Made by a program: the position numbers and the translations under genes. Of a stretch of 30,286 nucleotides of DNA, positions 12,401-23,633 are shown piece by piece. A model generated the notes under the pieces. The model worked only from the letters and a program-made list of their open reading frames with translations. It ran no database searches and was not told where the DNA came from. The number at the start of each line of letters is the position of its first letter. The stretch's first letter is position 1. This stretch comes from Chloromonas sp. AAM2 (lineage: Eukaryota; Chlorophyta; Chlorophyceae; Chlamydomonadales; Chlamydomonadaceae): assembly GCA_004335635.1 (NCBI GenBank), contig QAXH01000724.1:1-30286 (forward strand). Reading direction: 5' to 3'.

Positions 12401-15400
12401 CCGACACGCACGTAATGTCGGCGTGATGTGGCCTGCTTTGCAGACTGGTTACGACACGGATGAGGCCGAGGACGATGCACCTAGGGTGCGGCAGCTGACC
12501 AAGTACGGCCAGGCGTGGGTGCGCGCCATGGACAAGAGCACGACCACGCGGCGCAGGCTGCTGAGGACACGATCTCAAGGTGAGAACAGAACCGTGGGGC
12601 CCAGGATGATTGTGATTGCAATCCGCGAACTGATACCTAAGTCGTCCAGGTAAGTTTTTATAGTTGGGATTGGCAACGACGCCTTACATCGTGTGCGTGT
12701 GCTTTCAAGTTCGCTTGAGAGGTCTGCGCGCTGGGCGTGGTTCGCAGCTTGGGCATGTGACTCGTGTCCATATTTGATGGGGACGAGCCGCTTGCTTCAT
12801 GTTTCGTTTCGAGTTCAGGGGCTGCTCAGATTGTGCGCGCTTGTGTCGGGCACAACTGATATTGTGCTGTCAAGTGTGGTCGGCAGGTCTGCGGCTGTGT
12901 TTTGCTCCCGTTAATCTCAGATGCACGTGGCATTGCTGCTACTTGCAGGTACCTTGGGAACTCAGAATGCGGCTCTGTACCGGCCTGCTGGCGCACCTAA
13001 GCCTCGCTACGAAGTCAAAGCTGATGGCTCAGACGGCGAATCCGACGAAAGCCGACAATTTCCGGACGTAGAGTCATGCGCAGCTGAAGAGGGAGAGGGA
13101 CAGGCAGAAGAAATAGTTGATGGTAATCCCGCGGATGAAGAAGAGCAGGTGGGAGGCAAGAAGGCAGGCAAGGCGAGCAAGAAGAAGAAGAAACTGCCAA
13201 AACGCCTTTTCAGTTTCAGCGACTTATCGGTGGAGCATGCGTCGACGCTTCAGCCCTTGACGGCCAGTGTGGCCTTCAAGCTCCATGGCTCGGTCGCGTC
13301 CAATGAGAAGCGGCGCACTCGTCCGCTGGTGGTGCTTGACACACAGGTACGAGTGTGGTGGTGCAGAGAGAGTGTGAGTGGCTCAGGACATGGCCAGGTA
13401 GGGTAGAGTAGGGTACATGCGACTTAGTGTGCAGGGTACCTGCGCCATAATGGCAGCCGTAATAAGATTCAGCTTGGCTGGTTGCACAAACACTGCTCAA
13501 AATCCTGACCATCTGAATCACGTGGTCCCCACCATGTGGGCAGACCTAGCAATGCAGGCCTGCTTTCGCCAATCAGCGACATCTCTTTTTCATCATCAAC
13601 ACGTGACCACGCAATCACAAGTGTCTTGAGAGACCTAATCGCCGCCCATTTTGCTGGCCTGTAGCAACCCTGGACTTGATCACGCCGTTGCAATGTGCAG
13701 GATCTTGGGGGAGTTGACTGGCAGGCCACGTCCAACCAGCCCGAGGGTGCTGAGGTGACCGCGCCCCTCAAACACATACCGGGATGGCAGCCGGCACCAG
13801 AAGCGCCAGCCGCAGCCGTGACAAATGCCACCACCAGAGCCGGGGCTCTAGGCGGGGCGCCAAAGGCGTTCAAATCCGTGCGCCAGCGGTCTTTTGCTGC
13901 CCTGGCGTCCGGCAAACAGGGCCTGGCTGCTGGGGCTGTGGCTGCCCTGCAAACTATTGGCACAGGCAAGTGGGACAGAGGGCTCCACGCTGCAGCCTAG
14001 TCTTTGGTATTCAGGATTATTACTGCCCACATGGTGCATGTCAATTCGATGTGTTCATACAGGTAGTAAAGACTGGTGAGGGGGACCTTGATGGATCGAG
14101 GGAGCGATTCCTGCCCTGAAATGCATCTGCAACCAGACTGTTCCTTCTGCCGGACACGATTGAAAAAAACCAACAGAGCAACCGAAGCCACCGCCAGCAT
14201 TCAGAGATACACTGTAGAGTGTCAGGCGTTCATGCTCAGGATACCATGATCGTAGTTATCCTGACAGTTATTATCCTGGCATCTGTTATCGTTATTGTTG
14301 CGCGTAGGTGATGTCGGAAGCGACTCAGAGACCCTCAATACACCGGCGACCGCAAGCGCCTTGGCCGGCAACCCACTCTCAACCGACACACCAGAAGAAA
14401 CGGTTGAAGCGGACACAGCAAACCGTCCTGCTGCCGTTTCCGGGCTAAGCAGCGACACACCACACCTACCGCAAGTGCTAGAGGAAGATGATGATGTTGA
14501 CGAGGCAGGAGTTGAGTTTGCCATGGCGGCAAGGAATGGGCATGTTGCAGCAGGCGTGCCGCTGTCTACACTCAAAGGCACTTCCACCATGTCATCTCTG
14601 AAGAAATTGATGCACAGTAAGAGTGTGGCGCAGCGTGTAGAGGCGGCAGCAGCAGCAGCTGGAGCCATAGACAGAGCAGCAGCAGCGGCGGCAGCGACCG
14701 CTGCAGCAGCCTTGGCCCTTACATCGACTGGGCCTGCGGGGCCGGCCCTTTCTCATGATCCCCGCAGCCTGGCCCACTTTTTCGTCGGTCTTCCCGCCAA
14801 CCCCGCAGCCGTCACCATCCCCACCTCCATACACCCGTACAGCCAACTCGGCTCCCGCAGTCGATCCGCGGGCAGCAGCCCGCTCCGTGCCAACCCCTCC
14901 GCCCACACCCTCCCGCCTAATGCGGCCCACTCCGACCCGTCCAATCCTCGTCGCTTGACCAGCTATAGCTCGGTGGTTGGCAACCGAGCGCATTCCCCTG
15001 CCGCCCCTGCCGCTGCTGCTGCTGCCGCTGCTTTTGCTGGTGCTGCTGGAACTGGTGCGGTATCCCGGCCTGCTGCACCTTCAGCGTCTCCACTGGACAC
15101 TCCTGGTGCAGTAGCAGATGCCTACGCCCTAGGGCTGCACCAGGGACCCAACAACCCCAACCGCAGCCTAGCGCTGGCACGATTGGCGGTTTCCTTCATG
15201 CGTACCCCCGCCGCTGCCAACCAGGCGCCCGGTGCGACGGCTGTGGCTGGAGGCCTCACGCGGTTTTCTGCGCTTGCTGGTGCCGCTATGGCTAGTCCCC
15301 AGGGTGAGTCGGACAGTTCCTGTTGCTGTTGTAGTGACCACCACATCTCCGTCACAAGCATCAGCAGCCATAGAAGCACTTGCCAGCCGGACCACGGGCA

Positions 15401-18400
15401 CACAGAACAGCATAACAAACTCAGCAGACGATGTCATGTCATATCATATCATATCATATCATGTCATGTCAATGTTGACTACATTGAGCAAACAGTGTCA
15501 ATGGTAGCAACTGTACATTGATCAGCTGCGGGCAGATCCTGATGCTCCGGCTTTCACACTGCCATCCTGCATGCAGGCCAAGACGCGGCAAGTCCGTATC
15601 AGTCTGAGTTTGGGCGCCGGCTCGCTGCAATCGGCGCCATGAACGGTCAGACGCAAGGCATGGTCGATGCGGCGGAAGACATGTCGCAGATCGTACCAGA
15701 CACGCCCTCAAGGCGGAGCGCAATCGAGGCATTGACGACTCTGGTCGGCGGCAAAACGCCAAGGGCACCACGTCAGTCGGTTGCGGAGCTCATGGGACGG
15801 AATGCACGGAGTATTGCCGCGGCAGCCCTGTGGCGCAGGGCGAAGGACGCGGTGTCGCGGCTGCTGGCCAGCTACCCGGCAGAGGTTGGCGATATGATGA
15901 GAGAAGCAGGGCTCACAGGTGAGCCTTCCTCATGTGCTTACGGCAGACAACTCTCGCCGTCTTGTCTGCCTTCCTAGTTCTGCCTTGTCCTCGTCTTGCC
16001 TATCCATGCTTTGGTAGTTCTGTCCTGTCAGTTTGTAGCTGCAAACAGCTACCTGCTGTGTGTACTGCTTCCAGTCCCAACTACTACGTAGTTCATGCCA
16101 CACTCCAACTGTTTCCCGGTGATCTGATCGGTCCGTTGACCTCTTGTCGTTACCAGCCGTCTGCTTTTCCTGTTCTCTGACCTCAGCCCTTCCTCTGACC
16201 TCAGCCCTTCCTCTGACCTCGGCCGTTCCCCTGACCTCTGACCTTGGCCTTGTCTCTGGCCTTGCCTTCTTGCTCCTTGCTTCCCGCAGAGCTGTCCCCG
16301 TCGCAGCTGCTAGAGCGTGCCATGACCCTCCTGCGTGCGCCCCGGCAGCTGCAACTGGAAGACTGCGGGGAGGTGGGTGGCTGCGCCTCTTTACCGTCAA
16401 TGGCTTTGTGACTGTTGTGCTGGTGATGGTTGTGGCTGCAATCTTGTAAGGCCTTGCAAGGCTGCAAGCTTGAAATGCTCCGACAATCCCTTTACAAACA
16501 CATGACGCGTCTGTGGGTTTATGATTGGCCAGAAGATGGCTTACACGTCAACCGTATGTCATGACTTGAACCATGGTATTTGCTCGGCGTCTCCTGAAAG
16601 ACACGGTTTCTGTGGATTTCATGGTTGCAGGTGGTGGTTGTCCGGCACCGGCCGCACAGCGCGGGCACCACGAGGGATGTGGACCGGGCGGCGGCGGTGG
16701 CAGTGGCACACCAGGGAGCGGCACACGCAACAGCCATGTCACAGGTACAGCGGGGAGGTCATCAGCAGTCATGGCATTGGGCATTCGCAAATACGCACGC
16801 GACAGATGCAAAGGCTGCATCTAGACTGTTAGGTCTGCAGCACCACAAGCTGCGGCATCGCAGTGAGCGGAAAGTGTAATGGTGCTGATGAGGGAAAGGG
16901 TACAGGGCAACTTTGCTGAAATGCGATTGCAACGCTGCGGCTGCCAGAACGACCAGTCTTGTGCACGCAAGTTACCTACCCATCATAGGATGGTTGCAGT
17001 TTATGTGAGTCCTGCTTTGCTCAATGTGGGTCCGGAAGACAAACATTGTGTGACATCATGTGCGGACTTGGACTGAAATCTGTTGTGCTGTCTTTGCAGG
17101 CCGCTCGTATTCTGGGCAAGCCAACCCTTGTGGGTCGTATGGCAGATGGACCTCGCTTGGCGGACCTGGCCACCGCGGGACTCGCCCGCACCGGCCCCGC
17201 CCCGCAGCCCCGCCCGCTCTCACCGGACGGCAGCGAAGATGACTTGGCGCAGCCCGTCAATCGGGATGATAGGAGCGGTGAAGCGGGGACGCGAAGTGGT
17301 CGCCAGCGCCTGGCTGAGATTGAGATGGGGTGGGGTGAGGTGTCGCGTGTGTGGTCGCAGGGTGGGTTGTCCCGCTCGAACAGCAGCGCGAGGAGGCGGA
17401 GTCTGGCGGGCACTGGCGGGAACAGTCGGCGGAGAAGTACGATGGGTGCTGCTGTGGGCGACACGCTGGGGGACGGACGCGTGTTGTCCAAGCAAGGCAG
17501 CCCAGGGTAAGGCATGGCAAGTGGGTTTGAGGAGGTTGCGGTAATGGAAAAGTGATACGAAGTTGTATTGGATTGAGGCGTGCATGAGATAACCAACGGC
17601 TTCATGTGACCTTGTCATGCACTGTGTGTGGGATGGGATAGAGCACCATGTATCACATTCTATTTGATGTCAGCCTTTGCTCATCGAAGATCAGCAGCAA
17701 ACAACTGGCAAGTCGCAAACAAGGAGAAGCCATGCCCTAATCACAACTAATCTTGCCATGTTGACTGCAGCAGTACCAGGGAGGTTACTGCCACTGATCT
17801 CGACAGCACCTCGGCTATAAGTACCAGTTCGCGTCAGTCTCGCACCACTCCACTCGGCCGCAGCAGCCTTGCCCGACGCAGCATGGGTGGAAGCGCAATT
17901 CCTACCTTGGACGAATCTGACGAAGCTGAAAAAGTCGATTCCAGCTCACCAGACTTTGATCAGAAGTGCTGCCCAACGCAAACTCAAGATGCTGTATCCA
18001 GTGACCTACATAGCCAACAGTCTTCAGCTGCTATTGACGGTGACAATGCAGAAGAAACCAACGCCGGTAGCGCAACAGACAGTCTCGGAAAAGACAGCGC
18101 ACTGCAGGCGCATGCTCCAGTCAGGACCCGTTCAAATGCCAGCCATCGCAGCAATACCACCGTGAAAAGTGACAACGCCGGATGCGCGGACAGGGATGGC
18201 AATGCGTCATCGCAGCTAAACGCTGAGGCTAGCGAGGAAGATTTCATGGGCGCTAGTGCAGCCACCGGGCCCTTCTCCTTCCTCGGGTCTGTGCTGGCGG
18301 ACGTGTTCTTGGAGGAACACAGGATGGCCAAGGTCGAGGAGAAGCAGGCGGCCAGTCTCAACCCCATGTTCGAGGGGGCCAAGGGGCGATGGCTGCAGGT

Positions 18401-21400
18401 CAGTGCACGGCAAGAGCAGAAGTGCATGCCGCCTGGCCTGTTTAGGACTAGTAGGAAAAAGGGCGAAAAGCGTCAAGGTCAGTCAGAGCGACTGGGCGTT
18501 AAGTAGAATACGTCAGCAAGCTGCCGAGCTTCCACTAATGAGCCTGTCTGGTGCCCGGTTGAAGCTATCATAGAGATTGCACTCCAGGTGACAGTATGTG
18601 TGTTGTCCTGCGGTGCGCCAGCCCTCTTCCCTCGGTGTGTGGCATCTCCACTCCTTTGCTGTACCAGAGCTGTGCAGGCCCGTGGGTTTTGACCAGATTT
18701 TGTAGTTTCTCGTAGGATTCCTGCATCTTACCTGGAAGAATAGATGAATGCTCCCAATGGAAAGTGATGAACAATGCTAAAACACACTAGGCCTGTGCAG
18801 GCTCTTGTACAGTTCAGTGCTGGGGGATAGCACAGGCTTCTGTACTCAGAATATTATACTTGACCTGGTGTTGCCAAGGGTGCAGTGGTGGCCAGCAGGT
18901 TACCTGCAGTTTATCTTCACACCCTGCCCCTGCTGAGCAGTCCTCCACAGACTGAAGACTATGTAAACAACAACAAACGGTAAATAACAACAACTTGCGC
19001 AGGCCCTTTGCCTAACGAACATTCCAAAGTGCTGAAGTTGGAATGTAACACAATGCCGCCGCACAGGCCCGTCAGGCTGTTGAGCAGCAGGAGGCGGAGC
19101 GCAAGGCCCAGCACGAGCGGGAGCTGCTGGAACACTACCGGCAGATGCACGGCGGCAACGCGGCGGGCGGCAAGACACTATACAGGTGCGGCCTGGGCAT
19201 GCAGGCTGTCCACGGCAACAAGCAGGGCAGTAGAGCCAGCACGTCTTGCGGAGCCTGGTTAGCGTAAAGGCATGGCGTGCAGGATGTTCAAAGACACCTT
19301 TGTGCTGTTATGTACGCAGCTAGGATAGGAAAAGCCAAGATAAAACGTATGGCAGTAAAGCACACCCTTGACACATGAAGTGGGTTATGAATGCATGAGT
19401 ACCAGCCATGGGTGACTATAACCAGATGTGAAGCAAGCCAACTAGATAGATACGCTATGTTCCCTCTTTTGGCACGCAGCGGTGCAACTGAGTCTTGGGC
19501 AAGCTCCAGGGGTGCAATGCTGACGTGCAAGCTGCTGCTTAATCAACCAAGATGGTCAACCCAGATGGCATGTACCAAATGACAAGTAACCTATCTAGCC
19601 TAAACCCAACCTAGACACAACCTAACAAAACCTAACCCCAACCTAAACCCAATCTAAACCCATCCCCAACCCAACCTAAACCAAGCCCTGTGCGCCATTG
19701 TATGAGCTCACTTCAAGACCACCTTGCCCAACTCGTGCCTGTTCTTGCGGCGCTAATGTGTGCATGTGCTTTGCGCCGCTGATGAAACCCCTGCGCAGTG
19801 TGGGCAAGATGAACATCCAGCGCATCACTGTCGACGAGCGCAAGAGCATGCAGCAGCGGTACACACAGGTGAGGACACTCATGGATGGGAATAGAACGCA
19901 ACTTGCATCATAAGGTGTACCTTGTTGCATGACGAATCCCAAAGAGTGTTGCTACTTCCATGCCTCATACCTGCCCCGTTCGGTTGGTACAACGAATCTC
20001 ATTCCATTCCATCAATTCCTATACTATCCATCCGACCACTATTGGATGGCTGAACGCAATCATCTTGAGACGCCCTAGTTTTGGCACAGGAACAGTCACA
20101 CTCCTGGCTGTCCAGGGGGCACCAGATTTCTACCCCAGTCACCATTCACATGTCTACCAAGTCGACATGCAGTCTGTCCTCTGTCTCCTACCTACCTGTC
20201 TGACCCGCAAGCTACATCTGCCTCGCAGTTGTTCAAGAGCAATGAGTACCGTTGGCTGCACCAGCACCTGCGGATGGGGGTTGTGCCGGACAGGCTGGGA
20301 GGGGAGGAGGGGATCAAGGGGGAGAGAGCAGGTGCTGAGGGGGGCTGGAAGGCCGTGGCGCGATCTGTTCATCCATCTGACTAGCTAAACCATCCATCTA
20401 TCCATGTATGGTACTATATATTCCATCCATCCATTCATCTATCTATCTATCCATCTATCCATCTATCCATCTACCTATTGTCGATTCTGCCTTGCCTGCT
20501 TGTCCATTCTGTTCCGTCAGCCTGCCAATCTGTGCCTCTACACCTCTGCTCATGCACGTGTTAGGGCGTACCGATTCGTCCGTTCGACTGCCTTCGTACT
20601 CGTCTGCGTGCTTGTCTGTGTATCTGTCTGTGGGTCTGCCGAACAGGGGCTTCCTGTACACGTGCTCTATGCACCATCACCTTTCGTGGTCGCCATCAAT
20701 CATATAGAGTGCAGGCCCTTTCTGCCAGTACGATTACCTGTGTTTTTTTCTTTGTGTGAATTCTCAGCACCACAGAACTCAAGCCCTTTCGCCAGTGCAA
20801 ATACATCCCGCTGGTCCCATACAAACCCGCTCTTGGTCGCGATCCTTGCGTTGCAGGGGCGGCCGGGCAGCAGCAAACAGACGGGGAGAATTCAGACAGC
20901 GGCAGCGGCAGCGCCAGCCCCGTCTCCCGCGTCTCCCGCGTCACGCAGGCCCGTCTGGCCCGTGCCTCCGCTGCAGCAGCAGCAGCTGAAGCTTTCAAAG
21001 CCGCCGGCAAATCCGCCGCCGCAAGCCGCGCTACTACACGCAATCCATCCGCTGCTGTTTCTGGAACCGTTACTCCTTATGAAGCACCTAGCTCACCACT
21101 TGCGAAATCTGTAATGCACCTGATGGCAATGCAGCGACAAGCCACACCACCAGAGCAGCCAAGCAGTCCAGGGAAAGCCATGCCGGGGGCTGAGCACTTA
21201 GCAGGCGGGGCAGAAGCGGGGCAGGCTGCGGATGAACCAACCGCTTCAACCGTCGATGGTGGTGAGCACGTGGCTGCCAACGACTTGAAACGGCTCAGTT
21301 CGGACGTAGAGGAGGGGGATGAAGAAGCGCTAACGCCTCGTGATGTGCTGCAGGCAACAGCTGAAGAGGTTCCGGTGGCAGAGGGGCAGGCAGGCACAGG

Positions 21401-23633
21401 TGCCAATGCATCCCAGCCGGACAGTGCAGATGCTCCACAGGGCCCTGGCTCGCCATGTGAAGCATGCAGCGACTCTGACGTTACTCAGAACAGTGCAGGG
21501 CTACCACAGTTGCCAGGCGGAGCATCCCAGCAGGGTGACGCAGCGCTGTCACCACAGGACGGCTCACCGGGCACGCCTGGGTCGGCCTGGGTTGTCAACA
21601 ACAGGGAAGCCTGGCGGGAGGGCCTGGCCACGCCAGGAGTAGAGGACGCAGCGATTTCACAGTTCGTGGCCAGTCGGCGAGTGTTAGAGGCGCAGCGGCG
21701 AAGGCATGGGCAGTACACCCCGCTGAGTCCCGGCGGCGGGCTGCCTGTGTTCGGCGCCCTGCCCCAGGAGTGGGGCTGGGGACAGGGGGAGGAGGACGGC
21801 ACGCCTGCGTGGCTGGCTAGGCTGGTCGTGCGAACAAACATTGCAAACAAGGTGGGCCTGGGCCTGGGTAACCAAGCATGCAGGTGTGGCGCTGAGTGCC
21901 TGTGCGAAGGGTTGTAGTGTTGTATTGTTGTACGTTTGTGCTGTTGGTTGGCCTGTGTTGATCAGAGTGTTGACTTAACGGCATCAGCTGTGTTGTAGCA
22001 GCAACGCATAACTTGTTGGTCAGGCCACTGATGAGCCGAGTGTGGTCAGGCCACTGATGAGCCGAGTGTGGTCAGGCCACTGAGACCTGCGTGGCACTGG
22101 CTGGCTGCCCAATCAGATCACTCCTGGACTCAATGGCTCACCGTGCCCTAGCAATTCCCCCCCTCGCTCAAGTGCAGTTGTGCTTGACATGCCTTGCCTC
22201 CCACCCAAGCCTGATGCATGCAAATCAGCGTAGAGCTCGATTTGGTAGACGTTTCTGTGTGCCTTGCCTTGAACTCACGAGTTTATGTCGCAGCCGCCAT
22301 ATTCTATGTCAGTATCCTATGTCATGTTGACAGGCAAGGCTTGCTTCCCAACTGTTGCAAATGTACGAAAGCCGCGGTAGGTGGCGTAGCAAAGACAAGG
22401 CCTCTCCACATTGTTATGAGTAGAACGTCTGCACAACACTATTATGTGTGTTGTTGTCGATGCATGCTTGTTTGTTTGCTGTGCCCCTCCTTCTGACCTC
22501 GAGCCGAAACCCTCCATGCGAATCAACATCAAACACTGCGTAGCCCGTTCGCCTTCAGTTTGGGTTGTTACTAAGAGATTGGGTTGTTACTGATTGCCTT
22601 AGGAGGCAGCAGGACACAACTCTCTGTTCCAACACCTAGGTATGAACACACAAGTTTGACAGTGCACAAGTTGTGTATGACACCAGCAGATCATACACAA
22701 CTGGTGTCATCAGTTTGTGCAGTCAAACTTGTGTGCGGCAGCGTGACAGAAGCATCGCATACTGCACAACACTCTGTACGTCATTGCCGTATGTTCTTGC
22801 AGATGGGCGTCACCAGCTCAAGCGCGCAGCGCCAGCGCTTCCAACAGGCCGCGGCCCTGCACCAGCGAGCCATGGGCCCGCCCGCGGACATGCACACAGC
22901 AGTCACTGTGCACAAGCCCTCACCGCCCGGTCCCATCGACCCCTCCAACCCCCTCCTCGGCACTTTACCCAGCGCCCACACCCGCCCGTGTGGCGGTGGT
23001 GCTACTGTCATGCGGACGGACCGCAACGGCGTGGGTGCCTGCTGTGTCATGCCGGTTGCGGGCGTGGTTTCCGCCCCGGCTCGCCCTTACTCGGATCTGA
23101 GCCCGCCCCGTTGGATCCCCCCGTCAGGGATGCAAGAGGTGATCACGCCTTTCGGTCCTCGATCCATCGCCCTGCATTCACCGCCACCCGCGCCCCCGCA
23201 ACGCTACGGGGGCGTGACTTCACGCCCGCTATCCAACGCCATCGCCCTCGGGGCCTCGCACCCCGGCAGCCCACGTGGCTCGCTCACTCCACCACGTGAC
23301 CACCACAACCATCTTAACCACCACAACTACCATAACCATAACTCACGTGTCGCATTCCGCCCAGGCTACCTCGAAACGGTCCGTTCATCCGCCCCTGCGG
23401 GATTGTTTCAAGAAAAGCCAGGGCTTGGCAACACGACAGGCCGTGGTCATAAATCACCCACAGGTGGTGCTCTACCAGCAGTCAACGCCATTTCAGTGCC
23501 TCCTACTAGGGGAGGCCTTCACACTCCACCACCCGCATTAATAGCTGACGGCCTGGTACTGGCTACTACACCAACTATGGTCAAGCCAAAACGTATACAC
23601 CCAGTGAACAATGGGCTTGCCAGTCTCCTTTAG
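6443..23633 (+). CDS. Very large multi-exon protein with a degenerate IQ motif, function unknown (5' end missing)
   Basis: At least 25 exons join in one frame to at least 2,277 residues. Exons: 6443-6560, 7022-7114, 7621-7677, 8107-8270, 8681-8821, 9318-9477, 9877-10035, 10394-10500, 11092-11202, 11724-11847, 12058-12171, 12444-12579, 12949-13346, 13701-13965, 14308-15303, 15577-15918, 16290-16372, 16631-16744, 17100-17506, 17771-18398, 19067-19185, 19799-19868, 20229-20331, 20857-21851, 22803-23633. All introns are GT-AG except 13966-14307, which is GC-AG. Features in order: helical N-terminus (LGIESEAQELSDDQ); degenerate IQ motif LIQRRFRQFRAQ in exon 4; Arg/Glu/Asp-rich coiled-coil-like stretch in exon 7; acidic then poly-Lys segment in exon 13 (NLS-like); Ala/Ser/Pro-rich disorder in exon 15; helical LWRRAKDAVSRLL; Ser/Arg-rich disorder; Gln/Glu-rich helix and MNIQRITVDERKSMQQRY in exons 21-22; long disorder; His/Asn-rich tail. 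I do not recognise the family; a cytoskeletal, basal-body or calmodulin-binding scaffold is only a guess. Exon 1 enters in phase 2, so an upstream coding exon must exist. Confidence 0.75.
8369..8398 (+). other. G-quadruplex-type G-run cluster in an intron
   Basis: Four or more runs of at least three G, separated by 2-3 bases, occur on the coding strand (gggctgggctgggggg, then ctggggg and aaagggg). The cluster lies in the intron 8271-8680 of the large gene, 98 bases after the donor. A purine-rich G/A tract follows at about 8428-8513. It meets the usual quadruplex pattern; any function is inference. Confidence 0.6.
13966..14307 (+). other. Non-canonical GC-AG intron
   Basis: The only donor that keeps the frame between exons 13701-13965 and 14308-15303 is cacag/gcaagt, a strong match to the donor consensus apart from GC. 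The acceptor is gcgtag/GTGATG. The phase fits exactly (ACA G + GT). Confidence 0.65.
15431..15470. repeat. Pentanucleotide microsatellite (atgtc/atatc)
   Basis: Eight consecutive 5-bp units read atgtc x2, atatc x4, atgtc x2. They sit in the intron 15304-15576 of the large gene. The symmetric order of variants suggests expansion of a central variant block. Confidence 0.9.
16176..16260. repeat. Degenerate 18-bp tandem repeat (ctgacctcagcccttcct)
   Basis: Two near-perfect copies of an 18-bp unit are followed by decayed copies (ctgacctcggccgttccc, ctgacctctgaccttggcc). They lie in the intron 15919-16289, just upstream of the acceptor, and supply much of its pyrimidine-rich tract. Confidence 0.8.
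19599..19684. repeat. Telomere-like cctaaaccc/cctaacc tract inside an intron
   Basis: About ten irregular copies of cctaaaccc, cctaacc and ctaaaccc occur in 86 bases, within the intron 19186-19798 of the large gene. The units resemble the CCCTAAA strand of plant- and green-alga-type telomeres but are imperfect, so this would be an old or decayed interstitial telomeric sequence, or a simple C/A-rich repeat. Confidence 0.7.
20388..20476. repeat. Tetranucleotide microsatellite (atcc/atct)
   Basis: A run of ccat, tcat and ctat units (for example ccatctatccatctatccat) lies in the intron 20332-20856 of the large gene, just after its donor. It is likely length-variable. Confidence 0.9.
22018..22082. 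repeat. 26-bp tandem repeat, 2.5 copies
   Basis: The unit begins ggtcaggccactgatgag and ends ccgagtgt. It starts at 22018 and 22044, with a 13-base partial copy from 22070. It lies in the last intron (21852-22802) of the large gene. The copies are identical, which points to recent duplication. Confidence 0.9.
22647..22735. repeat. Imperfect inverted repeat with a competing inner hairpin
   Basis: The left arm 22647-22686 and right arm 22701-22735 pair through three blocks: cacacaagtttgac (14 bp), tgcacaa (7 bp) and atgacaccag (10 bp), with small bulges between them and a 14-base loop. A second, mutually exclusive perfect 10-bp pairing exists: ttgtgtatga (22671-22680) with tcatacacaa (22691-22700). 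The element sits 67 bases before the acceptor of the last exon of the large gene. Confidence 0.8.

Noticed and set aside
11742..12578. 278-residue open frame on the minus strand
   Set aside because: It is antisense to three well-supported plus-strand exons (11724-11847, 12058-12171, 12444-12579) and shows low-complexity Ser/Thr/Arg content with no domain.
17021..17605. 194-residue minus-strand open frame
   Set aside because: It is the antisense shadow of the G+C-rich exon 17100-17506, which joins in phase on both sides.
19779..19798. Second ctgatga motif as hammerhead or snoRNA box
   Set aside because: It is followed directly by aaccc with no stem II, and it is the branch/acceptor region of a well-supported intron.
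22018..22082. Hammerhead ribozyme core (ctgatgag) in the 26-bp repeats
   Set aside because: The conserved GAAA after stem II is absent (tcagg follows), and no closing stems I and III were found.
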